A stretch of 64,000 nucleotides of DNA from Bradyrhizobium forestalis (GTDB taxonomy: Bacteria > Pseudomonadota > Alphaproteobacteria > Rhizobiales > Xanthobacteraceae), in NCBI RefSeq assembly GCF_002795245.1, contig NZ_PGVG01000003.1, positions 310,001 to 374,000 on the forward strand. Reading direction: 5' to 3'. Of this stretch, positions 53,373 to 62,541 are shown piece by piece (position 1 is the first letter of the stretch; the number at the start of each line of letters is the position of its first letter). A program made the translations under genes and the position numbers. The notes under the pieces are model-generated. The model searched no databases. It was not told the origin of the DNA and saw nothing but the letters and a program-made list of their open reading frames with translations.

Positions 53373-54956
53373 TCAGGCGACTTTGCGTGGCCGCGCCGGG
53401 AGGGCCCTAAAACTCTGCGCGATGCCCATCGGCCCGGAGCGGAAGATGCGCGGGTCCATGTCTTTCAGTTGCGGGCTGATGCGTGGACGAAAGCCCATAT
53501 TGGCGAGAATGTCCTCTTCCAGCCGCACGCCGGGCGCGATCTCGGTCAGCGTCACGTGGCCGCTCTCCAGCTCGAATACGGCGCGCTCGGTGATGTAGCT
53601 GACATGCTGGCCGCGCTGCGCGGCAAGCGAGGCGCTGAAGCTGATCTGGCCGACCTCAGGGACGAACTTGTGGAAGGCGCCGTCGCGCCGGATCGCGAGG
53701 CGGCCGTTCTCGACACCGATGTCGAACTTGCCGCCGGTCATGGTGCCGCTGAAGATCAGCCGCTTAGCATTCTGGGTGATGTCGATGAAGCCGCCGGAGC
53801 CGTCGCGGCGCTCGCCGAAGCGGGTGACGTTGACGTTGCCCGCCTCGTCCACCTCGGCGAAGGAGAGGAAGGCGCAGGAGAGGCCGCCGCCGTCATAGAA
53901 GTCGAACTGATAGGCCTGGTCGAGAATGACGCGCGGATTGATCGCGGTGCCGAATTCGCGGGCATGACCCGGCACGCCGCCGACGACGCCGGATTCCACC
54001 GTCAGCGTGATCAAGTCGGAGATGCCTTCCTCGGCCGCGACATTGGGGATCATCGCGGAGATGCCGACGCCGAGATTGACGACGTCGCGCGGGCGCAATT
54101 CGAAGGCGGCGCGGCGGGTGATCACCCGCCGCTCGGTGAGCGGATCGGGCGTGATCATCGCCTCTGGAACCCGCGTCTCGCCGCAGCGCGCGGGATCATA
54201 GGCGGTGCCGTAGGTCTGCATCTGCTCGGGCTCGAGCACGACGTGGTCGATCAGGAAGCCCGGAATCTTGACCATCTGCGGATGGATCGAGCCGCGCTTC
54301 ACGATGCGCTTGACCTGGCAGATCACGGTGCCGCCGGCATTGTGCACGGCCTGCGCGATCGACAGATCCTCGCGCGTCGTGCCCTCGTGCTCCATGCTGA
54401 TATAGCCGTCCTCGTCGGCCGAGGTCCCGCGGATGATGGCGACGTCGGGCGGGGCGGGGACGCGGTACAGCAGCCAGGACTGGCCGTGCAGCTCAAGCAG
54501 GTCGACCAGTGGCGCGGTGGTGCGCTTGTTCATGCGCCCGCCGTCCTGGCGCGGGTCCATGTAGGTGTTGAGGCCGACATGGGTGAGCACGCCGGGATGC
54601 TTCGCGGCCATGGCGCGGCAGAGCTGGCTCATCACGCCTTGCGGAAAATTGTAGGCGTCGATCAGCTCATCGCGGACGAGACGCATGAACGGCACCTGCA
54701 GCCCGAAATTGCCGCCGATCACGCGCGCGATCAGGCCTTCATGGGCGAGATGGCAGAGGCCCTTCTCGGTCACGGCGCCGACGCCGGTGATGTTGATCAG
54801 CGTCAGATTGTGCGGGCCGTGACCGCCGAGGAAACGCTGCTCCAGTGCGTCGAGAATGGCTTCGGCAGCGCCGGTGCCGCCATTGCCGCCGACGATCAGC
54901 GTGTCAGTGTCGCGGATGAGACCGGCGGCCTGTGCCGCTGTGATGATGCTCAGCAT
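53373..54956 (-). CDS. Family I CoA-transferase (YdiF-like, fused alpha/beta)
   Basis: The 527 residues contain both halves of a family I CoA-transferase in one chain: GGNGGTGAAEAILDALEQRF at the start and the catalytic Glu in ITLTVESGVVGG in the second half. It moves CoA from a donor acyl-CoA (often acetyl- or succinyl-CoA) to a carboxylic acid substrate. The start lies four bases after the acyl-CoA dehydrogenase stop. The substrate is unknown; the neighbours suggest a branched or aromatic-derived acid. Confidence 0.9.
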   Translation of the reverse strand: MLSIITAAQAAGLIRDTDTLIVGGNGGTGAAEAILDALEQRFLGGHGPHNLTLINITGVGAVTEKGLCHLAHEGLIARVIGGNFGLQVPFMRLVRDELIDAYNFPQGVMSQLCRAMAAKHPGVLTHVGLNTYMDPRQDGGRMNKRTTAPLVDLLELHGQSWLLYRVPAPPDVAIIRGTSADEDGYISMEHEGTTREDLSIAQAVHNAGGTVICQVKRIVKRGSIHPQMVKIPGFLIDHVVLEPEQMQTYGTAYDPARCGETRVPEAMITPDPLTERRVITRRAAFELRPRDVVNLGVGISAMIPNVAAEEGISDLITLTVESGVVGGVPGHAREFGTAINPRVILDQAYQFDFYDGGGLSCAFLSFAEVDEAGNVNVTRFGERRDGSGGFIDITQNAKRLIFSGTMTGGKFDIGVENGRLAIRRDGAFHKFVPEVGQISFSASLAAQRGQHVSYITERAVFELESGHVTLTEIAPGVRLEEDILANMGFRPRISPQLKDMDPRIFRSGPMGIAQSFRALPARPRKVA

Positions 54957-54960
54957 GCCC

Positions 54961-56103
54961 TCACGCGGCCTCCTTCTCGACCTGGCGGGCGATGATCAGC
55001 CGCTGGATCTGGTTGGTGCCCTCGTAGATCTGAGCGAGGCGGACGTCGCGGAAGATGCGCTCGATCCGATACTCGCGCGAATAGCCGTTGCCGCCGTGGA
55101 TCTGCAGCGCGTTGGAAACGTGCTTCATCGCCATGTCGGTCGTGAACAGCTTGGCCTGTGCCGCTTCCTTGGCGATCGGCTCGCCGGCATCGTGCAAGCG
55201 CGCGGCGTGGTGGATCAGCAGGCGTGCAGCCGCGATGTCGGTCGACATGTCCGCGAGCATGAACTGCACCGCCTGGTAGCCGATGATGGCCTGGCCGAAC
55301 TGCTTGCGGTCCTTTGCGTAAGCCGTGGCATCCTCGAACGCGGCCTGGGCCATGCCTAGCGCCATCGAGGCCATCATCAGCCGGCTGAAGTTGAAATTGC
55401 TCATGGCCATCTTGAAGGCCCGGTTCTCCGGCCCCATTACGCTGTCGGCGGGCAGGCGCACGTCGGAGAAGGTGATCTGGCAGTCGTCGAGGCCGTGCAT
55501 GCCGAGTAGCTCTTCGTTCTTGCCGCGCGCGATGCCGGGCAGGGCGCCGTCGACGAGAAGACAGGAGATGGCGCGGTGGCCCGCATCCGCGCCGGTGCGC
55601 GCGAACACCATGATGCGGTCGGCGACGCCGCCGAGCGTCACCCAGGCCTTGGTGCCGTTGAGCCGCCAGCCATTGCCCTCGCGCACCGCATTGGTGCGGA
55701 TGCCAGCGACGTCGGAGCCGTGGTCGGGTTCGGAGACGGCGGTGGCGGGAATGATGTCGCCGCTCAGGATTTGTGGGATGAGCGCCTTGTGTGCCTCGGT
55801 GCCGTGATGATCGAAGAACAGCACGGCCTCGACCGGGATCGCGAAGGCGTTGGCGACCGCGCCGGAGCAGCGCGCCAGCTCCTCCATCGCGATGCAGGCC
55901 GCCATCGCATCGAGACCGGCGCCGCCGGCGCCTTCGCGCAGGCAGATGCCGAACAGGCCGAGATCGGCCATGCCCTTGTAGAGCGCGCGGTTGAAGCGGT
56001 CCTCGCGATCGATCGCCGCGGCGCGCGGCAGGATTTCTGCCTCCGCGAAGCGGCGGGCGGTCTCGCGCAGGGCCTTCTGGTCTTGGCTGTAGAAGCGGTC
56101 CAT
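54961..56103 (-). CDS. Acyl-CoA dehydrogenase
   Basis: This FAD enzyme forms a 2,3-double bond in an acyl-CoA. The 380 residues show TAVSEPDHGSDVAGI, the FAD site WVTLGGVADRIMVFA, DRKQFGQAIIGYQAVQF, and the C-terminal HGGNGYSREYRIERIFRDVR followed by IYEGTNQIQRLIIAR, where the Glu is the usual catalytic base. It is upstream of the CoA-transferase and MaoC genes and downstream of the tautomerase gene. Confidence 0.92.
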   Translation of the reverse strand: MDRFYSQDQKALRETARRFAEAEILPRAAAIDREDRFNRALYKGMADLGLFGICLREGAGGAGLDAMAACIAMEELARCSGAVANAFAIPVEAVLFFDHHGTEAHKALIPQILSGDIIPATAVSEPDHGSDVAGIRTNAVREGNGWRLNGTKAWVTLGGVADRIMVFARTGADAGHRAISCLLVDGALPGIARGKNEELLGMHGLDDCQITFSDVRLPADSVMGPENRAFKMAMSNFNFSRLMMASMALGMAQAAFEDATAYAKDRKQFGQAIIGYQAVQFMLADMSTDIAAARLLIHHAARLHDAGEPIAKEAAQAKLFTTDMAMKHVSNALQIHGGNGYSREYRIERIFRDVRLAQIYEGTNQIQRLIIARQVEKEAA

Positions 56104-56115
56104 GGCGTGCTCCCG

Positions 56116-56484
56116 TCAGTCGCTGGCGAGCTTGGAATCGTGGGAGACTTCACTGCGGTCGCGGTCGAGGAAATAGACCGCGACGTCATCGCCCGGCACG
56201 CCATAGGCGCTGCATACGGCGCGGGTCAGCGCGATGGCGGCGGCGCGGCGCTCGGCCTCGCTGCGGCGGAAGGCGTGGACCTTGAGCAGGATGCGCTGGC
56301 CGGTGGCCTCCGCGCCAAACCTGCCGGCATGGGCGTAGTCGTCCGGCGCAATGTTCAGGAAATAGAGTGTGACCGTATCAGCGGTGACGCCGAAGGCTGA
56401 CATCAGGCCGTCGGTCACGGACCGCGCCAGCGCGGCCTTGCGCTGGGCTGGAGCTTGCGGGGCGAGCACTTCGACATAGGGCAT
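56116..56484 (-). CDS. Tautomerase-superfamily protein, tandem 4-OT-like halves
   Basis: The 122-residue protein begins Met-Pro-Tyr, so processing would leave the catalytic Pro1 of the tautomerase superfamily. It contains two similar beta-alpha-beta units: PYVEVLAPQAPAQRKAAL..TLYFLN and ILLKVHAFRRSEAERRAA..AVYFLD. Only the first has the proline. Such proteins tautomerise unsaturated keto-acids or dehalogenate acrylates. It is separated by three bases from the LacI gene stop and so is co-transcribed with it. Confidence 0.8.
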   Translation of the reverse strand: MPYVEVLAPQAPAQRKAALARSVTDGLMSAFGVTADTVTLYFLNIAPDDYAHAGRFGAEATGQRILLKVHAFRRSEAERRAAAIALTRAVCSAYGVPGDDVAVYFLDRDRSEVSHDSKLASD

Positions 56485-56487
56485 CGA

Positions 56488-57573
56488 TCAGACCTTCGCG
56501 GACTTGGCCGTAGATGATTTGGATGAAGACGATTTGGACTTGCCGGATTTCGCAGGGGCCGGGGTGTCGATCTGGCGGCAGGAGTCGCGCTGGATCAGCC
56601 GGGCGCCGACGCGATATTCGCGGACACCGTCATTGCTGCTTCCCTTGGCATCCATGCGATGCAGCAGCCGGTCGACGGCGAGATTGGCAAGATCCCGGGC
56701 GCCGTTGTCGACGATGCTGATGGCCGGGCGATGCCATTCGAACCATGGCATGTCTTCGTAGCAGAGCAGCGAGAGATCATCGGGAATGGCGATGTTCCGT
56801 TCCGCGGTGACGCGCAACACGCCGAGCGTCGCTTCATGATTGGCGACGAAGATCGCGCTGGGCGGGCGGGGAAGGTCGAGCAGCTTGCGGCAGCACGTCG
56901 CGCCGGTCTCGGGCACGTAGTGGCCGGCATGAATCAATGTGTCGTCCCTGGCGATGCCGGCTTCGCGTAGCGCGCGGACATAGCCGGACAACCGCTCGCG
57001 GCCTGACGTCGTGTCCTGGCGGCCGACGATCAGCCCGATGCGCTTGTGCCCGAGCTCGATCAGGTGACGTGTGCCCAGATAAGCGCCTTGCGGATCGTCC
57101 GCGAGCACGGTCTCGAGATCGGTCGCGTCATCGCGCCGCACCAGGCAGACGATCGGTATGTCCTTCGCCAGCGCCTTGAGCTGCGGGCCGTTCTTGCCCG
57201 TGGGCACCACGATCAGCCCGTCGATGCGGTGGTCGACCAGCGTGGTGAGGGTGTCGCTCTCCTGCTGCTGATCGTCGCCGCCGATGCACAGAAGCATCTG
57301 ATAGCCCAGCGCCTTCAGGCGCGCCTGCAGCACTTCTGCCATCACCTGGAACGAGGCGTTGGTGAGATTGTGGACGAGGAGCGCCACGAGGCGCGACTGT
57401 CCGGTCTTGAGGCCCCGCGCGATCGGGTTCGGCCGGTAGCCGAGTTCGCGCGCGATGCGCACCAGGCGCTGCTGCGTGCGTTCGCTGGTCAGGCCGGTTC
57501 CCGTCAGCGCCCGGGACGCAGTGCTGACTGAAACACGGGCCGCCTGTGCCACATCTTTGAGCGTGACGCTCAT
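56488..57573 (-). CDS. LacI-family transcriptional regulator
   Basis: This regulator has the N-terminal LacI HTH (TLKDVAQAARVSVSTASRAL, then hinge region YRPNPIARGLKTGQS) and a periplasmic-binding-like effector domain (DGLIVVPTGKNGPQ, HKRIGLIVGRQDTTSGRERL). The 361 residues include an unusual Lys/Ser-rich tail (KSGKSKSSSSKSS). The gene is the first of a minus-strand operon and faces a DapA-family gene. Two LacI-type operators in between suggest control of both directions. The effector is probably a sugar acid or acid derivative metabolised here. Confidence 0.93.
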   Translation of the reverse strand: MSVTLKDVAQAARVSVSTASRALTGTGLTSERTQQRLVRIARELGYRPNPIARGLKTGQSRLVALLVHNLTNASFQVMAEVLQARLKALGYQMLLCIGGDDQQQESDTLTTLVDHRIDGLIVVPTGKNGPQLKALAKDIPIVCLVRRDDATDLETVLADDPQGAYLGTRHLIELGHKRIGLIVGRQDTTSGRERLSGYVRALREAGIARDDTLIHAGHYVPETGATCCRKLLDLPRPPSAIFVANHEATLGVLRVTAERNIAIPDDLSLLCYEDMPWFEWHRPAISIVDNGARDLANLAVDRLLHRMDAKGSSNDGVREYRVGARLIQRDSCRQIDTPAPAKSGKSKSSSSKSSTAKSAKV

Positions 57574-57589
57574 CTAACCCGCCGATAGA

Positions 57590-57605
57590 CTGCAAACGAT
57601 TGCAG
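57590..57605 (+). promoter_or_regulatory. LacI-family operator 1
   Basis: CTGCAAACGATTGCAG is a 16-base near-perfect palindrome of the LacI type (TGCAAnCGnTTGCA), about 17 bases upstream of the LacI gene start. The position suggests autorepression. Confidence 0.75.
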
Positions 57606-57675
57606 AAACGCTAGGAGCTTATTCTACACGGATCAAGCTCAAAGAATGGATGGTGTTGCCCAATGCAGAGCCATT

Positions 57676-57693
57676 TATGCAAACGATTGCATA
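57676..57693 (+). promoter_or_regulatory. LacI-family operator 2
   Basis: TATGCAAACGATTGCATA repeats the same core as operator 1, with centres 87 bases apart, and lies 68-85 bases before the DapA-family start. Two operators allow looping repression of both divergent operons. Confidence 0.78.
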
Positions 57694-57760
57694 AAAATTC
57701 CGGATATTCCGCAGGCGGCGCTCATCGTCTGAATTCACCCGAGCGCCCGGCAGTATCCCG

Positions 57761-58669
57761 ATGAAGACGTTCCGTGGCACCTACACCGTTATGATCACCC
57801 CGTTCACGGCAGCGGGCGAGGTCGATGTCGCGGCCTTGCGCGCCTTCGTCGACTGGCAGATCGCGGAAGGCATTCACGGGCTGATCCCGCTCGGCTCGAC
57901 CGGCGAGTTCCTGTCCATGGACGATGACGAGAAGGCGCTCGTCGCGGAGGTCGTCATTCGCCAGGCCGCAGGCCGCGTGCCGGTGCTGATCGGTACCGGC
58001 GCGGAGGATACGCGCGAGGTCGTGCGTCTCAGCCGCCGTGCCGAAAAACTGGGCGCGGACGGCGTCATGATCATTCCGCCGTTCTATTCGACGCCGACCG
58101 TCGACGAGCTGGTGCATCACTACCAAACGGTGGCCGATGCGATCGCGCTGCCGATCATGGTCTACAACAATCCCGCGACCGCCAATGTCGATCTCAAGCC
58201 GCCACTTGTGGCGCGCATCGCCGAGATCGACAACTGCCTCTATATCAAGGAGTCGACGCTGGAGGTGACGCGCGTGCGCGACATCATCCGCCTTTGCGGC
58301 GACAGGATGACGGTGTTCGGCGGCATCCTCGGCTTCGAATCCTTCGTCGAGGGCGCGCAGGGCTGGGTGGCCGTGGCCTCCAACGTGGTTCCGGCGGAGA
58401 TGGCCCGCATCTTCAGCCTCGTCGCCGACCACGGCGCGATCAAGGAAGCGCGCGAGCTTTATCTGAAATACCTGCCGGTGATCGAGTTCGTCGGCGGCCA
58501 GGCCTACGTCGCCGGCAGCAAGGCGCTGCTCAGTCATATGGGCTTTGCAGCCGGCCATCCGCGCCCGCCGCGACTGCCACTCCCCGCAGCACAGGATGCT
58601 GCCGCGCTGGCGTTGGTCGGGCGCTTCGGTCTGACCTTGCCGGATGCATCAAAGCGGGCGAGCGCATGA
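57761..58669 (+). CDS. Dihydrodipicolinate synthase/N-acetylneuraminate lyase (DapA) family protein
   Basis: The 302-residue TIM barrel has GLIPLGSTGEFLSMDDDEK (substrate loop), MVYNNPATANVDL with the catalytic Tyr, and LYIKESTLEVTRV with the Schiff-base Lys. The family performs pyruvate-dependent aldol reactions or dehydrations. It is not the biosynthetic dapA by context; a catabolic aldolase or dehydratase for a keto-acid is more likely. The gene is divergent from the LacI gene, with operator 2 in its promoter region. Confidence 0.9.
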   Translation: MKTFRGTYTVMITPFTAAGEVDVAALRAFVDWQIAEGIHGLIPLGSTGEFLSMDDDEKALVAEVVIRQAAGRVPVLIGTGAEDTREVVRLSRRAEKLGADGVMIIPPFYSTPTVDELVHHYQTVADAIALPIMVYNNPATANVDLKPPLVARIAEIDNCLYIKESTLEVTRVRDIIRLCGDRMTVFGGILGFESFVEGAQGWVAVASNVVPAEMARIFSLVADHGAIKEARELYLKYLPVIEFVGGQAYVAGSKALLSHMGFAAGHPRPPRLPLPAAQDAAALALVGRFGLTLPDASKRASA

Positions 58670-58674
58670 AGGCC

Positions 58675-59577
58675 TCACTGCCGCGCCACTGCAATCCGGG
58701 CCGCGATCTCCTCGCGCGCGTGCCTGATCAGGGATTGCGTCAGCCGCTGTTGCATGCGGCCGGCCGGCACGACGGCAGATACGGTGACCTCGGTCTTCGG
58801 TTTGAACGGTATGCTCCTGAGGCGGCTATAGCGCGTCGAGGACGCCGTCAGCTCGTCCATGATGGTCACCCCGAGCCCTTCTTCGACGAAATGTCCGGCG
58901 ACATTCATGAAGCGCACCTCAATGGCGGGCGCGAAGTTGACGGCGCTGCGGCGAAACGCCTCCTGGATCAGGCTGCTGATGCGGCTCGAGGTGCGGGCGT
59001 TGATCAGAGGCATATCGCGCAGATCGGTCGGACTGACGAAGCTCAATTGCGCCAGCGGACTGTCGGCCGGGCAGGTGCAGACCATGTCGAGCTGGGCCAG
59101 CGGCAAATAGTCCAGCGTCGGACGCGGATGCGGCTCCATGGCGAAGCCGACATCGACGACACCGGTCTCGACATATTCCAGGAGGTCGTCGAGCCGCTGC
59201 GTCTCAAGCGAAATTTCGACGCCGCAATGGTCGCGGCTGAAGCGTGCGACAACTTGCGGCAGCAGCGATTCCGACAATTCGGATGTCGCGATGATCCGCA
59301 TCCGTCCCTTGCGGCCGGCGCGCAGATGCGCCGCCGTCTGGCTGATCAGGTCCTGCATCAGGAACAGCGGCTCGGCCTCCGCGAGCAGGATCTGCGCCTC
59401 CTGCGTCGGGATCATGCGCTTGTTGACGCGGTCGAACAGCAGGAAGCCGAGCGTGGTCTCCGCGTGCTTGATGGCGTTGCTGACCGCCGGCTGCGACATG
59501 CCGAGATCCTTCGCCGCCGCGACGGTCGATCGTGTGCGCATCACGGCACGCAGGATTTCGAGCTGTCGAAGATTCAT
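58675..59577 (-). CDS. LysR-family transcriptional regulator
   Basis: The 300 residues start with the LysR HTH (MNLRQLEILRAVMRTRSTVAAAK, then MSQPAVSNAIKHAETTLG) and continue with the inducer-binding domain (RMRIIATSELSESLLPQVV). It is divergent from the CaiB-type gene and lies tail-to-tail with the DapA gene, so it most likely regulates the downstream CoA pathway. The inducer is unknown. Confidence 0.93.
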   Translation of the reverse strand: MNLRQLEILRAVMRTRSTVAAAKDLGMSQPAVSNAIKHAETTLGFLLFDRVNKRMIPTQEAQILLAEAEPLFLMQDLISQTAAHLRAGRKGRMRIIATSELSESLLPQVVARFSRDHCGVEISLETQRLDDLLEYVETGVVDVGFAMEPHPRPTLDYLPLAQLDMVCTCPADSPLAQLSFVSPTDLRDMPLINARTSSRISSLIQEAFRRSAVNFAPAIEVRFMNVAGHFVEEGLGVTIMDELTASSTRYSRLRSIPFKPKTEVTVSAVVPAGRMQQRLTQSLIRHAREEIAARIAVARQ

Positions 59578-59627
59578 CGGGATGGTCCGGTCACAGGTGA
59601 GCGACGACAGTGTGCATCATAGATTTT

Positions 59628-59638
59628 GGTTATCAACC
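59628..59638 (+). promoter_or_regulatory. Possible LysR binding site
   Basis: GGTT-ATC-AACC is a short inverted repeat in the 192-base divergent promoter between the LysR and CaiB-type genes. Position fits a LysR site, but the symmetry is short. Confidence 0.3.
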
Positions 59639-59769
59639 TCGCCCGGAAAATAATTGATGGCAATGTTGTCGATCATCGAAGTGTCAGCCTACGCTCCACG
59701 CGAAGATATCGCGCGATGGACGAAGCATTCTCAAATGCGAAAGCCTGAGCGCCAGCATGGTGTGAATGG

Positions 59770-60960
59770 ATGAACCTGCTCGACGGCGTCAAGATCCTCA
59801 GTTTCAATCACTATCTCGCGGGTCCACTTGCCGCGCAGACGCTCGCCGATCTCGGCGCCGATGTCATCGCGATCGAGCCGATCGAGGGTGCGTTTCAGCG
59901 CAACTGGGCGGTTGCCAACCACTTTGTCGCAGGCGATAGCGTCAATCATCTGGCCACGGGGCGAAACAAGCGCAGCCTCGCCGTCGATCTCAAGCATCCC
60001 GACGGCGTCGCCGCGGTGAAGAGGCTGGTCGCGACCGCCGATGTCGTAATGGAGAATTTCCGGCCGGGCACCATGGCCAAGCTCGGTCTCGGCTACGAGG
60101 CGCTCAAGGCGATCAACCCCGGTCTGATCTATGCGGTGGCAACCGGCTTCGGATCGGAGGGGCCGTACAAGGATCGTCCGGGCCAGGACTTGTTGCTCCA
60201 GGCGATGTCGGGCCTCGCGATGCGGACGGGACGTGCCGATGGCGAGCCGACGGCGGTCGGTGCCGTCATCGTCGACCAGCATGCGGCCTCGCTCTACGCC
60301 ATGAGCATTCTCGCCGCGCTGTTCGCGAGAACGAAGACCGGCAAGGGCCAGCTCGTCGAGATCAACCTTTATCAGGCCGCGCTCGATCTCCAGGTCGAGC
60401 CGCTGACCGCCTGGCTGAACGGTGCGCCGTCGCCGACGCCGCGCGGCCCCGCCGGCATCGCCGCCTGGTTCAGCCCCGGGCCTTACGGTGTTCACGCCAC
60501 GGCGGACGGCCATATGGCGATCTCCATGGCCGCGCCCAAGGCGCTGGCGGTCGCGCTCGACAGCGAAGAGCTGAAGTGGTTCGGCGAGGCCGACAGTTTC
60601 TCGAAGCGCGAGGAGATCACGCGGATCGTTGCTATCAGGCTGAAACAGAAGTCGACCGCCGACTGGTTGCCCTCGCTCGAAGCGGCACGCATCTGGCACG
60701 CACCGGTGCAGGACTATCGTGATCTCGAGACCGACCCCCAGCTCAACCATCTCGGCGTGTTCAAGAGCGCCGAGAGCGCAGGTGGCGCGCCAATCCGGAT
60801 GGTCGCCCATCCCGCGCGCTATGACGGGCAGACGCCGGAGGTACGGCTGGTGCCGCAGCGGCTGGGCGCGCAGACGCGCGAGGTGCTCGGCGAGATCGGC
60901 TATGGCGCTGCCGACGTTGACGCGATGATCACCGGCAAGGCCGTGGGAGTGGCGCGATGA
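59770..60960 (+). CDS. CaiB/BaiF-family CoA-transferase (family III)
   Basis: The 396 residues carry the class III CoA-transferase features: LAGPLAAQTLADLGADVIAIEP near the start, ATGRNKRSLAVDLKHPDG, NFRPGTMAKLGLGYE, and catalytic Asp in RPGQDLLLQAMSGLA (about residue 138). It transfers CoA onto an organic acid. It overlaps the acyl-CoA dehydrogenase start by four bases, and both are controlled by the divergent LysR promoter. The substrate is unknown. Confidence 0.92.
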   Translation: MNLLDGVKILSFNHYLAGPLAAQTLADLGADVIAIEPIEGAFQRNWAVANHFVAGDSVNHLATGRNKRSLAVDLKHPDGVAAVKRLVATADVVMENFRPGTMAKLGLGYEALKAINPGLIYAVATGFGSEGPYKDRPGQDLLLQAMSGLAMRTGRADGEPTAVGAVIVDQHAASLYAMSILAALFARTKTGKGQLVEINLYQAALDLQVEPLTAWLNGAPSPTPRGPAGIAAWFSPGPYGVHATADGHMAISMAAPKALAVALDSEELKWFGEADSFSKREEITRIVAIRLKQKSTADWLPSLEAARIWHAPVQDYRDLETDPQLNHLGVFKSAESAGGAPIRMVAHPARYDGQTPEVRLVPQRLGAQTREVLGEIGYGAADVDAMITGKAVGVAR

Positions 60961-62120
60961 TCGATTTTTCTCTCCCCGAGGAGACGCGCCTCCTGGTCGA
61001 CACCGTCCGCCGTTTCGTCGAGACGGAGGTGCAGCCGCTCGAAGACGTCGTCGAGCAGACGGCCAAAGTGCCGGCCGATGTGCTGGCGGTCACCAAGGCC
61101 AAGGCGCAGAAGCTCGGCCTCTACGCCATGAACATGCCGGCGGATGTCGGGGGCGGCGGTCTAACTTGCGTCGAGCATTGCCTGGTCGAGGAAGAATTCG
61201 GCAAGACCTCCGACGCACTGATACGCCGTGTGTTCGGCCAGGTCTATCCGATGCTGATGGCCTGCAAGGGCGATCAGGTCGAGCGCTATCTGCTGCCAAC
61301 GGTGAAAGGCGATAAGATCTGCGCCATGGCGATCACCGAGCCGGGCGCCGGCTCCGACGCGGCGTCGATCAGCACGACGGCGCATCTCGATGGTGACCAG
61401 TGGGTGCTCAACGGCACCAAACACTTTATCAGCGACGGCGACATCGCCGACTACATCATTCTGATGGCGATGACCGACAAGGACAAGCGGGCCCGTGGTG
61501 GCATCACCCTGTTCCTGGTCGACCGAGCTACGGCCGGTTTCAAGGTCGCGCGCACCCAGCCGATGATGGGTCATCGCGGCTACGGCCATGCCGAGCTGAG
61601 CTTCGAGGACTGCCGCATTCCCAAGGCGGCCGTGCTCGGTGAGGTCGGCGGCGGCTTCAAGCTGATCATGCAGAGCGTGCTGCAGATCCGGCTTGCCCAT
61701 ATCGGCGCGCGCGCCGTCGGCATGGCGCAGCGCGCGCTGGAGATGATGCGCAGGCACGCCGGCGAACGGCGCCAGTTCGGCCAGCTGATCGGCGATTTCC
61801 AGATGGTGCAGAAGCTGATCGCCGATTCCGCCACCGAGATCTTCGGCGTCAAGATGATGGTGATGAATGCCGCCTGGGACATCGATCAGGGCAAGGATGC
61901 GCGCGACAAGGTCTCGATGATCAAGGTCGCGGCGTCCGAGATGCAGGGCCGCGTGGTCGACCGTGCCATCCAGGTGTTCGGCGGCATGGGCTTCAGCAAG
62001 GACCTGCCGCTGGAGCGGATGTATCGCGACGCCCGCGTCACCCGCATCTATGACGGCACCTCCGAAATCCACCGCATGCTGGTCGCGCGCAGCACCATCA
62101 AGAACGGCTTGCAGCTCTAG
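60957..62120 (+). CDS. Acyl-CoA dehydrogenase with Asp at the usual catalytic-Glu position
   Basis: The 387-residue FAD enzyme shows AITEPGAGSDAASISTTA, WVLNGTKHFISDGDIADY and GHRGYGHAELSFEDCRIP. The C-terminal HGG-like IQVFGGMGFSKDLPLERMYRDAR leads to RIYDGTSEIHRMLVAR. In most members this reads YEGT, whose Glu is the catalytic base; here it is Asp. Other subfamilies place the base elsewhere, so activity is likely but substrate class may differ. It overlaps the CaiB-type gene by four bases. Confidence 0.92.
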   Translation: MIDFSLPEETRLLVDTVRRFVETEVQPLEDVVEQTAKVPADVLAVTKAKAQKLGLYAMNMPADVGGGGLTCVEHCLVEEEFGKTSDALIRRVFGQVYPMLMACKGDQVERYLLPTVKGDKICAMAITEPGAGSDAASISTTAHLDGDQWVLNGTKHFISDGDIADYIILMAMTDKDKRARGGITLFLVDRATAGFKVARTQPMMGHRGYGHAELSFEDCRIPKAAVLGEVGGGFKLIMQSVLQIRLAHIGARAVGMAQRALEMMRRHAGERRQFGQLIGDFQMVQKLIADSATEIFGVKMMVMNAAWDIDQGKDARDKVSMIKVAASEMQGRVVDRAIQVFGGMGFSKDLPLERMYRDARVTRIYDGTSEIHRMLVARSTIKNGLQL

Positions 62121-62130
62121 GAAACGATCG

Positions 62131-62538
62131 ATGTCCCACGCACCTCTCAACCCCGGCGCCGCCTTCGCCTTCCGCAAGACCATGACTGTGGCAGAGCAGG
62201 CGATGTTCACCGGCATCAGCGGCAATCTCGGCGGCCTCTATGTCGATGCCGTGCGTGCCAAAAAGGCCGGCGCGTCGAACATGGTCGCCTTCGAGCTTGC
62301 CGTTGGCGGTCTCGCCACCACCTGCCTGAGCCAGCTCGGTGGCCCCACGCGGCGGATCGGCAGCATTGCGCTGAATTTTGCCGCGCCCGTGATCGTTGGC
62401 GAGTCCGTCGAAGCCAAAGCTGAGATCGTCTCGGTTGCGGGGGAGGAGGCGGTCTGCCGGGTCACCTGCACGCTGTCGCCCTCCGGCGCAACGGTGGTGG
62501 ACGGCACCGCAACGCTGGTTCCCTTCACGACGGCCTGA
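62131..62538 (+). CDS. Hot-dog fold protein, MaoC-like without the hydratase Asp/His motif
   Basis: The 135-residue protein looks like a MaoC/R-hydratase fold: AEQAMFTGISGNLGGLYVDAVRA aligns with the hydratase loop, followed by MVAFELAVGGLATTCLSQLGG and FAAPVIVGESVEAKAEIVSV. The catalytic Asp-x(4)-His pair of hydratases is absent (SGNLGGLYVD). It stands directly before a complete MaoC-type gene, so it may be the non-catalytic partner of a heterodimer, or a thioesterase. ATG 62131 was chosen; an upstream frame is a shadow over the dehydrogenase gene. Confidence 0.75.
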   Translation: MSHAPLNPGAAFAFRKTMTVAEQAMFTGISGNLGGLYVDAVRAKKAGASNMVAFELAVGGLATTCLSQLGGPTRRIGSIALNFAAPVIVGESVEAKAEIVSVAGEEAVCRVTCTLSPSGATVVDGTATLVPFTTA

Positions 62539-62541
62539 GCC

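Noticed and set aside
53175..54995. 606-residue plus-strand frame across MaoC and CoA-transferase genes
   Set aside because: Its composition is that of a shadow of two real minus-strand genes and it has no ribosome-binding site or domain.
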